64,000 nt of DNA from Aestuariimicrobium kwangyangense DSM 21549 (GTDB taxonomy: Bacteria > Actinomycetota > Actinomycetes > Propionibacteriales > Propionibacteriaceae): the NCBI RefSeq assembly GCF_000421525.1, contig NZ_ATXE01000001.1, positions 558,001 to 622,000 on the forward strand. The letters run 5' to 3'. Each line of letters starts with the position of its first letter. The first letter of the stretch is position 1. Positions 13,994 to 24,323 of this stretch are shown here, one piece after another. The notes beneath the pieces are model-generated. The model searched no databases, had not been told where the DNA came from, and saw only the letters and a program-made list of their open reading frames with translations. The translations under genes and the position numbers were made by a program.

Positions 13994-14985
13994 GCTCGCC
14001 GGCCATGATCGAGGTCGACGCGCTGGTCAAGGAGTTCCGGACCGCCGGCAGCGTCGACGGTCGTCTCGCCGGGCTCAGACGCCTGTGGGCGCCCAGTCGG
14101 CTCGTCCGCGCCGTCGACGGCGTCTCGTTCACGATCCAGCGGGGTGAGGTGGTCGGCTACCTGGGCGCGAACGGTGCCGGGAAGTCGACCACGATCAAGA
14201 TGCTGACCGGGATCGTGCGTCCCACCTCGGGCACGGTGCGGGTGAACGGAGTCGTGCCGTGGCAGAACCGGCGGGCCCATGCCCACAACATCGGGGTCGT
14301 CTTCGGCCAGAAGTCGCAACTCTGGTACGACCTGCCCCTTCGGGTGTCGCTGGAGACGATCCGTGACCTCTACCGGGTCGAGGACCGCGACTACCGTGCC
14401 CGGCTGGCCGAGTTCGACGAGGTGCTGGGTGTGCGCGACTTCCTGGACACCCCGATCAGGTCGCTGTCGTTGGGTCAGCGCATGCGCGGCGACTTGGTCG
14501 GGGCGATGCTCTACCGGCCCGAGGTCTTGTACCTCGACGAACCCACCGTCGGTCTCGACGTGGTGGCGAAGCAGGCGCTCCGGGAGTTCATCGCCGCCCA
14601 GAACCAGCAGTACGGCACCACCGTGGTGATCACCACCCACGACATGGACGACATCGAACAGTTGTGCCGCAGGATCGTCATGATCGACCACGGATCGGTC
14701 GTCTACGACGGGGACCTGCCGGTGCTCAAGAAGCGCTACCTTCCGTTCAGGGATGTGGTGATCACGCCCGCGGACGACTCCGATGCGGCCCTGATCCGCG
14801 CCGACCACAGCGAACGGATCGAGGGCGAGGACGGCACCATCACCCTGCGCTTCGACCCCGACGTCACCACGGCGCCAGCGGTGATCGCCCAGGCTGCGTC
14901 CGCCACCGGGATCGACGACCTGAAGGTGATCGAGCCCGACCTGGAGGACGTCGTCAGGCTGATCTACGCGGAGGCGGGCCGGTGA
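13981..14985 (+). CDS. ABC-2 type exporter ATP-binding protein
   Basis: 334 residues. Walker A GANGAGKST at 62-70, Q-loop VFGQKSQLWYDLP, signature-like SLGQRMR, Walker B VLYLDEPTVGLDV and switch His in ITTHDMDD. It belongs to the ABC-2 export ATPases (NatA/YadG-like) and has a C-terminal regulatory extension of ~100 residues. The GTG at 13981 overlaps the preceding exporter gene by 13 bp; ATG at 14005 (residue 9) is an equally possible start. It overlaps the next permease gene by 4 bp, so all five transport genes from 10059 to 16614 form one translationally coupled run. The two following permeases are its partners. Confidence 0.88.
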   Translation: MDELSSPAMIEVDALVKEFRTAGSVDGRLAGLRRLWAPSRLVRAVDGVSFTIQRGEVVGYLGANGAGKSTTIKMLTGIVRPTSGTVRVNGVVPWQNRRAHAHNIGVVFGQKSQLWYDLPLRVSLETIRDLYRVEDRDYRARLAEFDEVLGVRDFLDTPIRSLSLGQRMRGDLVGAMLYRPEVLYLDEPTVGLDVVAKQALREFIAAQNQQYGTTVVITTHDMDDIEQLCRRIVMIDHGSVVYDGDLPVLKKRYLPFRDVVITPADDSDAALIRADHSERIEGEDGTITLRFDPDVTTAPAVIAQAASATGIDDLKVIEPDLEDVVRLIYAEAGR

Positions 14986-15818
14986 CCGCAGGAGCCCGGC
15001 CGTCGGGCGCCCGTGGTGTGCATGACACCGTGGGCAGGGCATGGGCGATGGTGCGCCTGGGTGCCGCCAACGCGCTCGTGTTCCGGGCCAACGTGGTGGT
15101 CTCGATGCTCAGCGTCGCCCTGCAGACAGTGCTGCTGGTCACCGTCTGGAGGGCCGTCTACTCGGGTCGCCATTCCGTCGCCGGCGTGACCGGTGATCGT
15201 GCGGTCTCGTACGCGGTGCTGGGGCTGGTGCTCGGGCACCTGGCCCTTCCGTGGCGGCTCTCGTCCCTGCCCGAACGGGTGCGTGAAGGGACGGTCGCCA
15301 CCGACATCATCCGCCCCGTGGGAGTGGTGGGGCAGAGTCTGCTGCAGTCCATCGGTGCTGCCGTCGGTGCCCTCCCGGGGGTGGCCACGGCGCTGCTGCT
15401 CGGCGCACTCCTGGGAGGGCTGACCATGCCCGCCACCGTGTCGGCCGCGTTCGGCTTCATGCTGACAGCCGCCCTCGGCTGGCTGATCGCGACCCTGCTG
15501 AACCTGATGGTGTCGATGGTCGCCTTCTGGACGACCGACACCAGAGGCCCCTTCTATGTCTACCGCGCCGTCGCCAGCTTCGCCTCGGGAGCCCTGGTGC
15601 CGTTGTGGTTCATGCCCGACTGGCTGCGCCCCACGCTCGAGGCGCTCCCGTTCGCGCTGCAGGTCTTCGCACCGCTCCAACTGTGGTTCTCGGAGCAGCC
15701 CCTGGGCGGGGTCGGGGGAGTGGTGCTGGCACAGGTGGGATGGCTGGTGGTGGCCGCGCTGCTCACCGCCCTCGTGTCGTGGCGTGCCCTGCGAACGGTG
15801 GTGATCAACGGTGGTTGA
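14982..15818 (+). CDS. ABC-2 family permease
   Basis: 278 residues from GTG 14982, which overlaps the ATPase stop codon as GTGA. About six hydrophobic segments follow a short basic/polar N-terminus, with the pattern of the permeases (DUF990/ABC-2 family) that pair with the adjacent ATPase type. It shares the motif RVREGTVATDIIRPV, matching the partner's THTGEFDRYLLRPV-like loop after the second helices. It should form a heterodimeric channel with the next gene product. Substrate unknown. Longer upstream in-frame extensions would run antisense-like through the ATPase gene and are rejected. Confidence 0.85.
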   Translation: MTAGARPSGARGVHDTVGRAWAMVRLGAANALVFRANVVVSMLSVALQTVLLVTVWRAVYSGRHSVAGVTGDRAVSYAVLGLVLGHLALPWRLSSLPERVREGTVATDIIRPVGVVGQSLLQSIGAAVGALPGVATALLLGALLGGLTMPATVSAAFGFMLTAALGWLIATLLNLMVSMVAFWTTDTRGPFYVYRAVASFASGALVPLWFMPDWLRPTLEALPFALQVFAPLQLWFSEQPLGGVGGVVLAQVGWLVVAALLTALVSWRALRTVVINGG

Positions 15819-16614
15819 GCTGGCCAAGGACTTCCGGACCCTGCTGCGGGTGGCCTGGCTGACCGAGATGGAGTACCGGGCGAACTTCCTGATCTCCATC
15901 GTCGGTGCGCTCGCCTACAACGCCAGCCAGTTGCTGTTCATCTCGGTGTTGTTGCACGCCTTCGGAGGGGTCGCGGGCTGGACGGGCCCCCAGGTCTTCG
16001 TCCTGTTCGGCATCCGCATGGCCAGCCACAGTGTCTGCGCCTTCTTCTTCCGCCGGATGACCGACCTCGACACCGTGGTGCACACCGGCGAGTTCGACCG
16101 CTACCTGCTCCGTCCGGTCAGCCTGTTCCTGCAGTTGTTGATGCGTCGGTTCAACCTGCAGCAGTTCGGCGACGTCGTGATCGCCGCCGCCGTCCTCGGC
16201 TTCGCGCTGCCCCGGGCAGCCATCGACTGGACACCGGCCAAGGCCCTGTGGCTGGTCGCTGCGGTGGCGGCCGGGGGCATGTTGGAGGCAGGGCTCCAAC
16301 TCGTCCGGGGGGCGCTCAGTTTCCGGTGGACGAACACCGAGTCGATGACGGGACTGATCGAGACCGTCTTCGGCACCTTCGGGAACTTCCCCCTGCAGGT
16401 GTTCGGCGGGGTGGGTGCCGTCTTCTTCACCCTGGTGCTGCCGCTCGCCTTCGTCGGCTGGATTCCCGCCGCCATGTTGCTGGGTCGGCAGGACTCCTTG
16501 TGGTTCCCCGGCTGGCTCGGCTGGTGGAGTCCCCTGGTGGGGGTCGGCTGCTTCGCTCTGGCCATCGTGTTCTTCGGCCGCCAGTCGCGCCACTACGCGA
16601 GCCCCGGCAGCTGA
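15811..16614 (+). CDS. ABC-2 family permease, second subunit
   Basis: 267 residues from GTG 15811, overlapping the previous gene by 8 bp. Around six membrane helices; N-terminus VAWLTEMEYRANFLISIVG resembles the family of paired ABC-2 permeases (COG3694/COG4587 type). With the preceding permease and ATPase it makes a complete exporter. The gene ends the operon; 174 bp of non-coding DNA follow, in which I see no clear terminator. Confidence 0.85.
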   Translation: MVELAKDFRTLLRVAWLTEMEYRANFLISIVGALAYNASQLLFISVLLHAFGGVAGWTGPQVFVLFGIRMASHSVCAFFFRRMTDLDTVVHTGEFDRYLLRPVSLFLQLLMRRFNLQQFGDVVIAAAVLGFALPRAAIDWTPAKALWLVAAVAAGGMLEAGLQLVRGALSFRWTNTESMTGLIETVFGTFGNFPLQVFGGVGAVFFTLVLPLAFVGWIPAAMLLGRQDSLWFPGWLGWWSPLVGVGCFALAIVFFGRQSRHYASPGS

Positions 16615-16788
16615 CGCGGTGGGGTCGGGGCGCCGACTCCTCTCAGGTCTCGCCGGCGGGCATCGGGATCCGGCGGGATGGGCTGCAACTCGGGGCGCCC
16701 CCGCCCATGGATTTCGCTCACTCGCCCCCTATCCATTCGGGCGAAACCATGCTCTGATGGGTCCGTCGAGCTGACGGGGGGAGGCACG

Positions 16789-18021
16789 ATGCGACGCCGC
16801 GCCGTGTACGGGCACAGGTACGCCACCATCGTGGTGGCGTCGCTCGGGTTGGTCGCGTTCGTGGGCGCCCATGCCGCCTCCCTGGGTGGAGGCACGGCCT
16901 ACTTGGCGGTGCCGGTGGAGGAGCCATCGTCCGTCGTCCTGCAGGCAGTCACCCGGTCGGCACCATCCCAGCGACCCGAGGGTGGTGCCGTGCTTCGCGT
17001 GGACGAGGAGGCGCTGCCCTGGGTTTCGCTGCCCACCGACCCTGGCCATCTCGTGGACGAGGGGGTCGCAGTCGACCTGAAGCCGCCGCGGGTGATTCCC
17101 ACCCGCGTGGCTCCGGCGGTGGTCTCCACGACCGGTGCCTTGCTGTCGCGGCCGGTGATGGGGCCGATCACGTCGCCGTTCGGCATGCGGGTGCACCCGA
17201 TCACGCACATCTACAAGTTGCACACGGGCACCGACTTCGGGGTCCCGTACGGCACCCCGGTCGGTGCCGCCGCCGCCGGAACCGTGCTGTCGGCCGGCTG
17301 GGGCGGTGCCTACGGCATCCGGGTCACCATCGACCACGGCATGCTCGCTGGCCACCGGGTGGTGACCACCTACAACCACCTGTCCTCCTTGGCGGTGCGC
17401 GCCGGTGATCGGGTGAGTGTGCACCAGGGGGTCGGGCGAGTCGGCAGCACCGGTTACTCGACCGCGGCCCACCTGCACTTCGAGGTGATCGCGGACGGGC
17501 AGTTCACGGACCCGGTGCCGTGGCTGGACGGTCGTCCCGTGGTCGTCGACCTGAATGCGGCGGAGTATCGGACGGGTGGTCTGACACCTGTGCGCCCTCC
17601 CGCAGGGGCGCTGGCTTCCAGTCCTTCGGCCACCAGTTCGCCGCAGCCCACCCCCACGCCGAGCCCAACACTCACGCCGAGCCCAACACCCACCGTGGCC
17701 CTGACCCCCACGCCGAGCCCGACACCCACGGGCGGGGCATCGCCCGAGGCCAGCCCCGACCCGACCGGCTCGCACTCGCCGACCGCGTCTCCCACGCCCA
17801 CGCCGACTCCCAGCCCCACTCCCACGCCGAGCCCGACACCGACGCCGAGCCCGACACCGACGCCGAGCCCGATGCGCACGCCGAGCGCGATGCCGAGCGC
17901 CACGCAGCCACCCCCCGAACCCAGCCCGGTGCCGACCAGTCCGGCCGCGTCCAGCCCAGTCCCGACCAGCCCAGTCCCGACCACTCCGGTCCCGACCACT
18001 CCACTCCCGACCACTGGGTGA
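16789..18021 (+). CDS. M23 peptidase (LytM domain) with Pro/Ser/Thr-rich tail
   Basis: 410 residues. The ATG at 16789 follows a strong GGGGGGAGG ribosome site. An N-terminal hydrophobic helix (residues ~12-35) should be a signal or anchor. The M23 metalloendopeptidase domain spans ~125-255 with zinc ligands H145 and D149 (HTGTDFG) and H230 of HLHFEV. Such enzymes cut peptide cross-bridges in peptidoglycan, or activate amidases, outside the membrane. Residues ~283-410 are an extended tail of PTPTPS repeats, likely a flexible wall-spanning or glycosylated linker; no LPxTG sorting signal is seen. Convergent with the next gene, only 10 bp apart. The tail is encoded by near-repeats liable to slippage, so its length may vary between strains. 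Confidence 0.88.
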   Translation: MRRRAVYGHRYATIVVASLGLVAFVGAHAASLGGGTAYLAVPVEEPSSVVLQAVTRSAPSQRPEGGAVLRVDEEALPWVSLPTDPGHLVDEGVAVDLKPPRVIPTRVAPAVVSTTGALLSRPVMGPITSPFGMRVHPITHIYKLHTGTDFGVPYGTPVGAAAAGTVLSAGWGGAYGIRVTIDHGMLAGHRVVTTYNHLSSLAVRAGDRVSVHQGVGRVGSTGYSTAAHLHFEVIADGQFTDPVPWLDGRPVVVDLNAAEYRTGGLTPVRPPAGALASSPSATSSPQPTPTPSPTLTPSPTPTVALTPTPSPTPTGGASPEASPDPTGSHSPTASPTPTPTPSPTPTPSPTPTPSPTPTPSPMRTPSAMPSATQPPPEPSPVPTSPAASSPVPTSPVPTTPVPTTPLPTTG

Positions 18022-18031
18022 TCGTCCGCGG

Positions 18032-19771
18032 TCAGTCCTGAGCCCTCAGCCTCACCCTGACGACGATCCACTCCCCGGCGGCCACCTCGAACTCGACGCC
18101 CGCCACCGTGACCGCCGCAGCCATGGGCTGATCGGCGTGGGTGGCGACCACCCGGCGCCGCACCTGCCCGCGCACCGGGTCGATGGTTGTCTCGAGGTCG
18201 GGGCCGACGGCCCAGCCGCTGAGGGTCACGAGCCCGGGTCGGTCGAGGCGGACGGCGCGCAGTTCACCTCCGTCGACGACGGTGGCCAGCGCCGTCACCA
18301 CGGGGGCGTCGGCGGCTGTGCCAGTGCGGTTGCCCGTGCTCCAGCGGCTGAGGGCGACCGGTCGTCCGCGTCGGGTGTGCCGCATGTCGCAGTCGGTGAG
18401 CAGTCGCTGTGACCAACGGCGACCTGCGGCGTCGACGACCGCCACCTGGTTGTCGACGAGCGATTCGGGGTCGTCGGTCTCGACGGGGGCGGTGGCGGTC
18501 GAGTAGGCCAGCCGGTCGTAGAGCGGGTCGCTGGTGCCACTCGGCGAGGCGTGGTCGACACCGTGGTTGAGCACGCGGACGATGCCGTCATCACCGGGGT
18601 CGATGATCCAGCCAACTGCGCCCACAGCCATGGGCTCCGACGGGTGGTCGGCGGGACCAAGGGGCGGCAGGGTTCGGTCGATGTGGGCCGGGTCGGGGGT
18701 TGGCGTGGTCGTCCACACCGGATGGTCGACGGGCAGCGCCAGACCGGCGAACCCGTGCAGGGCCCAGTACGGCGAGCCGGGCCCTGAGTAGGGCTGCCGG
18801 AGGCGCTCGTGGGCACCGAACCAGCCCAGGCTCAACAGTCCGTCGGGCTCGGTGAAGCAGCCATGGCCCACGAAATGCTGCATCGTCCGCCCGGCGATCC
18901 TGCGCACACGGGCCGGATCGGGGCCCACACCGCTGGCCGCCGCGTCCCACAGGCCGGCCAGCACGCCGAATCGGTAGGTGAGCGACCGGCCCTGGTGGAG
19001 GGGGGCGCCGTCGTCCCCGAAGAGATGGACGGCCTGTTCGGCCCAGTCCCCCAGGCGCTGCTTCCACAGGGGAGCGAGGCGTGCGGTGGTCGGCTGGTCG
19101 GGGGCCATACTCGCCTGGTGGTGGAACAGGTGATGGATGACCCAGGAGTTGTACCAGTCGACCTGGGGTCGTCCGGCGTCGAGGGCGGCGTCGGAGTACC
19201 AACCGTCCCCGAGGTGACAGGAGGTCATGAACTCCAGGTGCTCGGCCACCCGGCCGTCGTCGCCCCCGGCACCCACCGAGGCGAGGAAGGCCTGGGTGAC
19301 GGTGTGGAAGAGCACCCAGTTGCAGCGCGGGTAGTCCACGGAAGCCGAGTCGGCCAACCAGTCGACCAGGTGTTGCTGGGTGCGCCCGGGCAGCCGCTCC
19401 CAGATCTGGTCGCGGGTCTGGTGCAGGGCGACCGCCAGTGCGGCAGCCTCCACCCGGGGCTGCCCCTGCTCGGTCAAGGTCGGCCAGCGCTCGGGGGATG
19501 CTGGATCGACCCCCGCCGAGATGCCCGCGGCATACCACTCGGCGAACCCGTCCGGGTCGTCCGCCTGCCCGGCGAGCAGGTTGCCGACCCCGATGAACGA
19601 GCGGGCGAAGGCCTCGAGCGCGTCGGAGTCACGGCCCGATGAGGAGGTGGGACCGGGCAGGTCGAACCGTGCCCGGCCAGGCGAGGCGAACGGACGAAGC
19701 GCCAGCAGCGCTCGGGTGAGGACCTGTGCGTGCTCGGCTCGTCCCCAGCCGGGCTCAGACTCGGCGTGCAC
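18032..19771 (-). CDS. DUF2264 family protein
   Basis: 579 residues from GTG 19771. The N-terminal ~370 residues match DUF2264, an all-helical toroid related to polysaccharide-acting enzymes, seen in segments such as FARSFIGVGNLLAG, CNWVLFHTVTQAFLASVG, GDGWYSDA and VDWYNSWVIHHLFHHQ. The C-terminal part is beta-rich. No signal peptide is visible, so a cytoplasmic role on imported oligosaccharides is likely; the reaction is not established for this family. It starts 12 bases after the argG stop codon with no clear ribosome site, so it is probably co-transcribed with argG although no functional link is evident. Confidence 0.8.
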   Translation of the reverse strand: MHAESEPGWGRAEHAQVLTRALLALRPFASPGRARFDLPGPTSSSGRDSDALEAFARSFIGVGNLLAGQADDPDGFAEWYAAGISAGVDPASPERWPTLTEQGQPRVEAAALAVALHQTRDQIWERLPGRTQQHLVDWLADSASVDYPRCNWVLFHTVTQAFLASVGAGGDDGRVAEHLEFMTSCHLGDGWYSDAALDAGRPQVDWYNSWVIHHLFHHQASMAPDQPTTARLAPLWKQRLGDWAEQAVHLFGDDGAPLHQGRSLTYRFGVLAGLWDAAASGVGPDPARVRRIAGRTMQHFVGHGCFTEPDGLLSLGWFGAHERLRQPYSGPGSPYWALHGFAGLALPVDHPVWTTTPTPDPAHIDRTLPPLGPADHPSEPMAVGAVGWIIDPGDDGIVRVLNHGVDHASPSGTSDPLYDRLAYSTATAPVETDDPESLVDNQVAVVDAAGRRWSQRLLTDCDMRHTRRGRPVALSRWSTGNRTGTAADAPVVTALATVVDGGELRAVRLDRPGLVTLSGWAVGPDLETTIDPVRGQVRRRVVATHADQPMAAAVTVAGVEFEVAAGEWIVVRVRLRAQD

Positions 19772-19783
19772 GGTGGCGGCGGA

Positions 19784-21295
<1,512 letters not shown>

Positions 21296-22495
21296 TCAGG
21301 GGGTCGGTGCCGCCAGTCGTCGACGGCGCAGGCCTTGGAGGGCCATCAGTGCCAGAGCGAGGACAAGACCGACCCCGCCCGCGAGGATGAAGCCGGCGTG
21401 CCATCCGCGCAGGTCCATCGCCAGACCGACGGCGGGTGGGGCGAGGGTGTTGCCGGCGGTCATGAAGGATCCCTGCCAGCCGAGCAGCTGGCCACGCTCG
21501 CGCGGGGAGACGATCTGCTGGAGTTGGTCCTGGGCAGCAACCAGGGTGGGAGCGCAGAAGGCCCCGGCGACCAACAGCAGCAGGTTGAGGGTGAACACAC
21601 CCGTGGCCAACGAGACCAGGGCGGTCGACGCACCCAGTCCCAGCACCAGCCAGACGACGGGGACTGCCCGGTGGAGGCCGCCGTAGGCCAGACCCGCGAC
21701 CGCCGACCCCAGCCCCCACACGGCCAGGGTGAGTCCGATCAGTTGCGGGGCCCCCAGTTGGCGCAGGGCAGCCACGACACCGATGTCGGTGCCGGCGAGG
21801 ATGAACCCCGCCACTGCGCTGGCAGCGAGGATTCCCAACACCTGCGGGGTCGCCCAAGTGAGTCGGCGGCGGCCGGGCTCGGGCTCCTCCGAGCGGTGAC
21901 CTGCCTCGTCCGGGCTGACGATCGCGACATTCACGAGGGTGAGAACCAGGGCGCCCAGGACGGTCATCATGCCGAAGATCAGCAGCGCCCAGGTGGTGCT
22001 CCACATGGTGCCGATCCAGATTCCGAGGGCGGGGCCGACCATGAAGCAGACCTCGACGATGGTCGAGTCGAGCGAGATTGACGTCCGTCGCATGGCCGGC
22101 GGGGTCGCGGCCAGTACCGCCTGCCGGATGACCGAGAACGAGGGGAACATGACCAGGCCGAGGACGGCCGCCAGCACCAGCAGCAACCAGTACTGGCGCA
22201 CGAAGGGCAACAGGATGAACACCGGGGTGAGCACCACGAGCGAGGGCACCATGGTGCGACGCAAGCCGATGCGGTCGAGCAGGGATCCCCGCCAAGGGGC
22301 GCTGATGGCCAGGCCGATCGTCCACACCGCCGAGACGATGCCGGCTCGCGAGTAGGGCAGGTGCAGGGCCTCGACCAGATGCACCGTCAGCAACACTCCG
22401 AAGCCGAACTGCCCGATCCGGGAGATGGTGCCGAGGATGATGATGGTTCGCACGCTCGCCAGGGCCAACACTTCTCGATACGCGCCGAACTTCAC
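21296..22495 (-). CDS. MFS transporter, drug-exporter type
   Basis: 399 residues from GTG 22495, giving ~12 membrane helices. The loop SAPWRGSLLDRIGLRRTMV corresponds to the MFS motif-A region between helices 2 and 3. Substrate cannot be told. The start is fixed by a TATGAT element and six-base spacing before GTG; a further 69 in-frame codons upstream are Pro/Arg-rich, run through an intergenic repeat array and are rejected. It ends 46 bp before the argG ARG boxes on the same strand. Confidence 0.82.
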   Translation of the reverse strand: MKFGAYREVLALASVRTIIILGTISRIGQFGFGVLLTVHLVEALHLPYSRAGIVSAVWTIGLAISAPWRGSLLDRIGLRRTMVPSLVVLTPVFILLPFVRQYWLLLVLAAVLGLVMFPSFSVIRQAVLAATPPAMRRTSISLDSTIVEVCFMVGPALGIWIGTMWSTTWALLIFGMMTVLGALVLTLVNVAIVSPDEAGHRSEEPEPGRRRLTWATPQVLGILAASAVAGFILAGTDIGVVAALRQLGAPQLIGLTLAVWGLGSAVAGLAYGGLHRAVPVVWLVLGLGASTALVSLATGVFTLNLLLLVAGAFCAPTLVAAQDQLQQIVSPRERGQLLGWQGSFMTAGNTLAPPAVGLAMDLRGWHAGFILAGGVGLVLALALMALQGLRRRRLAAPTP

Positions 22496-22501
22496 CGGAC
22501 G

Positions 22502-22507
22502 ATCATA
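22502..22507 (-). promoter_or_regulatory. Leaderless -10 element of the MFS gene
   Basis: TATGAT followed by six bases and GTG 22495. The position leaves no room for a ribosome site, so translation should start at the 5' end of the mRNA. Confidence 0.6.
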
Positions 22508-22570
22508 GGGCCCGGGCCGGGTGGGGCTCCGGGGGGTTTCGCCGGGGTTGCCGGGATCGGTTGGGTGCCT

Positions 22571-22777
22571 CTGCCGATGCCTGGTTGGGCGCGGTTGCCC
22601 TTGTTCAGCGCGGATGCCCGCGTGAGGAGCACTTGCCCTCGTTCCTGCCCAGTTGCCCTCGTGAGGCGCACTTGCCCTGCCCCTGACCGGGGGCAACTGC
22701 ACCGGACGAGGGCAGGTGGTGCGTTACGAGGGCAGGTGCGAGCGGGACGTGGGCAGGTGCGAGCCGACGCCGCCCCC
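22571..22777. repeat. Intergenic inverted array of ~19-20 bp GGGCAA units, copy 1
   Basis: A run of units built on GGGCA(A/G)-(G/C)TGC, each starting 19-21 bp after the last. On the minus strand GGGCA cores lie near 22600, 22619, 22638, 22658 and 22677; on the plus strand they start at 22691, 22710, 22730 and 22751. The two halves face each other around 22678-22690, making a large, imperfect inverted structure. It fills nearly all the gap between the NagD-like and MFS genes. The same organisation recurs at 62778-62918. Neither copy encodes a plausible protein. Confidence 0.72.
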
Positions 22778-22781
22778 AACC

Positions 22782-23561
22782 TCAGAGCATGTCGCGCAAC
22801 TCGGCGACCGACTCCACCACCAGGCTGGGCTGGTAGGGGAAACGCTCGAGGTCGTCCCGGCTGGTGATGCCGGTCAGCACCAGCACCGTGAACAGCCCTG
22901 CCTCCATGCCAGCAACGATGTCGGTGTCCATCCGGTCGCCGATCATCGCGGTGGTCTCGGAGTGGGCCTCGATCTTGTTGAGGGCCGAGCGGAACATCAT
23001 CGGGTTGGGCTTGCCCACGATGTAGGGACGACGGTTGGTCGCCGTGGTTATCATGGCCGCCACGGCGCCGGTCGCCGGCAGCAGTCCCTCGGGGCTGGGG
23101 CCGGTGGCGTCCGGGTTGGTGCAGATGAACTTCGCACCCTTCGAGATCAACCGGACGGCGGTGGTGATCTGCTCGAAGGAATAGGTGCGCGTCTCGCCGA
23201 GCACGACGTAGTCGACGTCCACCTCGGTGAGGATGAATCCCGCCGAGTGCAGGGCGGTGGTGAGACCAGCCTCACCGATGGCGTAGAGGCGGGCCCCCGG
23301 GTGTTGGTCGCGCAGGAAGGCGGCGGTGGCCAGGGCGGAGGTCCACAGTGTCTCCTCCGGCACCGACAAGCCGCTCCGCTCCAGCCGCGCGGCCAGGTCG
23401 CGCGGGGTGAAGATGGAGTTGTTGGTGAGCACCAGGAACCGGTGCGAGGTGTCGACCCACAGTCTCAACAGGTCGGCCGCCCCTGGGATGGCGGCGTTCT
23501 CGTGCACGAGCACGCCATCCATGTCGGTCAACCAGCATTCGATGTCGCGAGGTGTGCGCAT
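22782..23561 (-). CDS. HAD-IIA family (NagD-like) phosphatase
   Basis: 259 residues. The N-terminal DMDGVLVHENAAIPGA is the HAD motif I in the form used by NagD/pNPPase-type (subfamily IIA) enzymes; FLVLTNNS is motif II, GKPNP carries the motif III lysine and GDRMDTDI is motif IV. These enzymes dephosphorylate small sugar or nucleotide phosphates in the cytoplasm; the exact substrate is not predictable. ATG 23561 is six bases after a TACACT -10 element. The gene is divergent from the DUF2461 gene, and the 3' end abuts the repeat array. Confidence 0.88.
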   Translation of the reverse strand: MRTPRDIECWLTDMDGVLVHENAAIPGAADLLRLWVDTSHRFLVLTNNSIFTPRDLAARLERSGLSVPEETLWTSALATAAFLRDQHPGARLYAIGEAGLTTALHSAGFILTEVDVDYVVLGETRTYSFEQITTAVRLISKGAKFICTNPDATGPSPEGLLPATGAVAAMITTATNRRPYIVGKPNPMMFRSALNKIEAHSETTAMIGDRMDTDIVAGMEAGLFTVLVLTGITSRDDLERFPYQPSLVVESVAELRDML

Positions 23562-23567
23562 GTCGGC

Positions 23568-23573
23568 AGTGTA
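23568..23573 (-). promoter_or_regulatory. Leaderless -10 element of the NagD-like gene
   Basis: TACACT, then six bases, then ATG 23561. It shares the 88-bp divergent region with the promoter of the DUF2461 gene. Confidence 0.6.
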
Positions 23574-23636
23574 GGCGGGCCATGTTGCGCTCCGATGACA
23601 GCTCCGATGACAGGGGTCGACGCGGCGATCCCGACC

Positions 23637-23642
23637 TAGAAT
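23637..23642 (+). promoter_or_regulatory. Leaderless -10 element of the DUF2461 gene
   Basis: TAGAAT followed by seven bases and GTG 23650, the spacing typical of actinobacterial leaderless transcripts. Confidence 0.65.
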
Positions 23643-23649
23643 CGGACGG

Positions 23650-24255
23650 GTGAGCTTCTCGCAGGCGACCTTCGACTTCTACCGCGACCTCGAGGTCGAC
23701 AACTCCCGGGAGTTCTGGACGGCCCGCCGCCAGGACTGGGAGGAACACGTGCGCCAACCGATGCTCGAACTGGTCGAAGCGCTCGCCGGTGAGTTCGGGG
23801 AGGCCAAGATCTTTCGTCCCAACCGCGACGTGCGGTTCGCCAAGGACAAGTCGCCCTACAAGACGCACCAGGGCGCTTGGGTGCCGGTAGGACCTGCGAT
23901 GGGCTGGTACGTGCAGGTCTCGGCCGACGGCCTGATGACCGGCGGAGGCTTCTACCACGCCGAACCGGCGGTGCTGAAGAGCTTCAGGGAGGCCGTCAAC
24001 GGCGACGGCGGCACCTTGCAGAGGCGGCTGGACGAACTACCGCGGGCCTTCGAGGTGGCGGGGGACCGGCTGGTGCGCGTCCCGAGGGGTTACGACCCTG
24101 AGCACCCCCGGGCCGAGCTGTTGCGGCACACCACGCTGACGGTCGGCAGGCGCTACCCGACCCTTCCGGCCAACGTCGTCTCCCAGGTCCGTCGCGACTG
24201 GCGTGCCCTGCTTCCGGTGATCGACTGGCTGGACGAGGCGCTGGCCGACGTCTGA
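23650..24255 (+). CDS. DUF2461 family protein
   Basis: 201 residues from GTG 23650. Recognised as DUF2461/TIGR02453 by DFYRDLEVDNSREFW, the conserved RPNRDVRFAKDKSPYKTH block and the following GWYVQVSADGLMTGGGFY. No signal peptide or membrane helix, so it is cytoplasmic. Family function is unknown; the invariant Arg/Lys/Asp cluster suggests a nucleic-acid or phosphate-binding site, but that is a guess. It is a single-gene unit convergent with the oxidoreductase gene; two 14-bp copies of GGCCTTCGGATGC fall in the 68-bp gap (24277-24304). Confidence 0.88.
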   Translation: MSFSQATFDFYRDLEVDNSREFWTARRQDWEEHVRQPMLELVEALAGEFGEAKIFRPNRDVRFAKDKSPYKTHQGAWVPVGPAMGWYVQVSADGLMTGGGFYHAEPAVLKSFREAVNGDGGTLQRRLDELPRAFEVAGDRLVRVPRGYDPEHPRAELLRHTTLTVGRRYPTLPANVVSQVRRDWRALLPVIDWLDEALADV

Positions 24256-24323
24256 GCGATGGCTCGGCCGTTTACGGGCCTTCGGATGCCGGCCTTCGGA
24301 TGCGGGCCATGGACCAGGGGCCG

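Noticed and set aside
18022-18031. Terminator between the M23 peptidase and DUF2264 genes
   Set aside because: Only 10 bp separate the stop codons and no hairpin is visible there.
22571-22777. CRISPR array
   Set aside because: Units are contiguous, degenerate, ~19-20 bp and switch orientation in the middle; no spacers of constant length and no cas genes.
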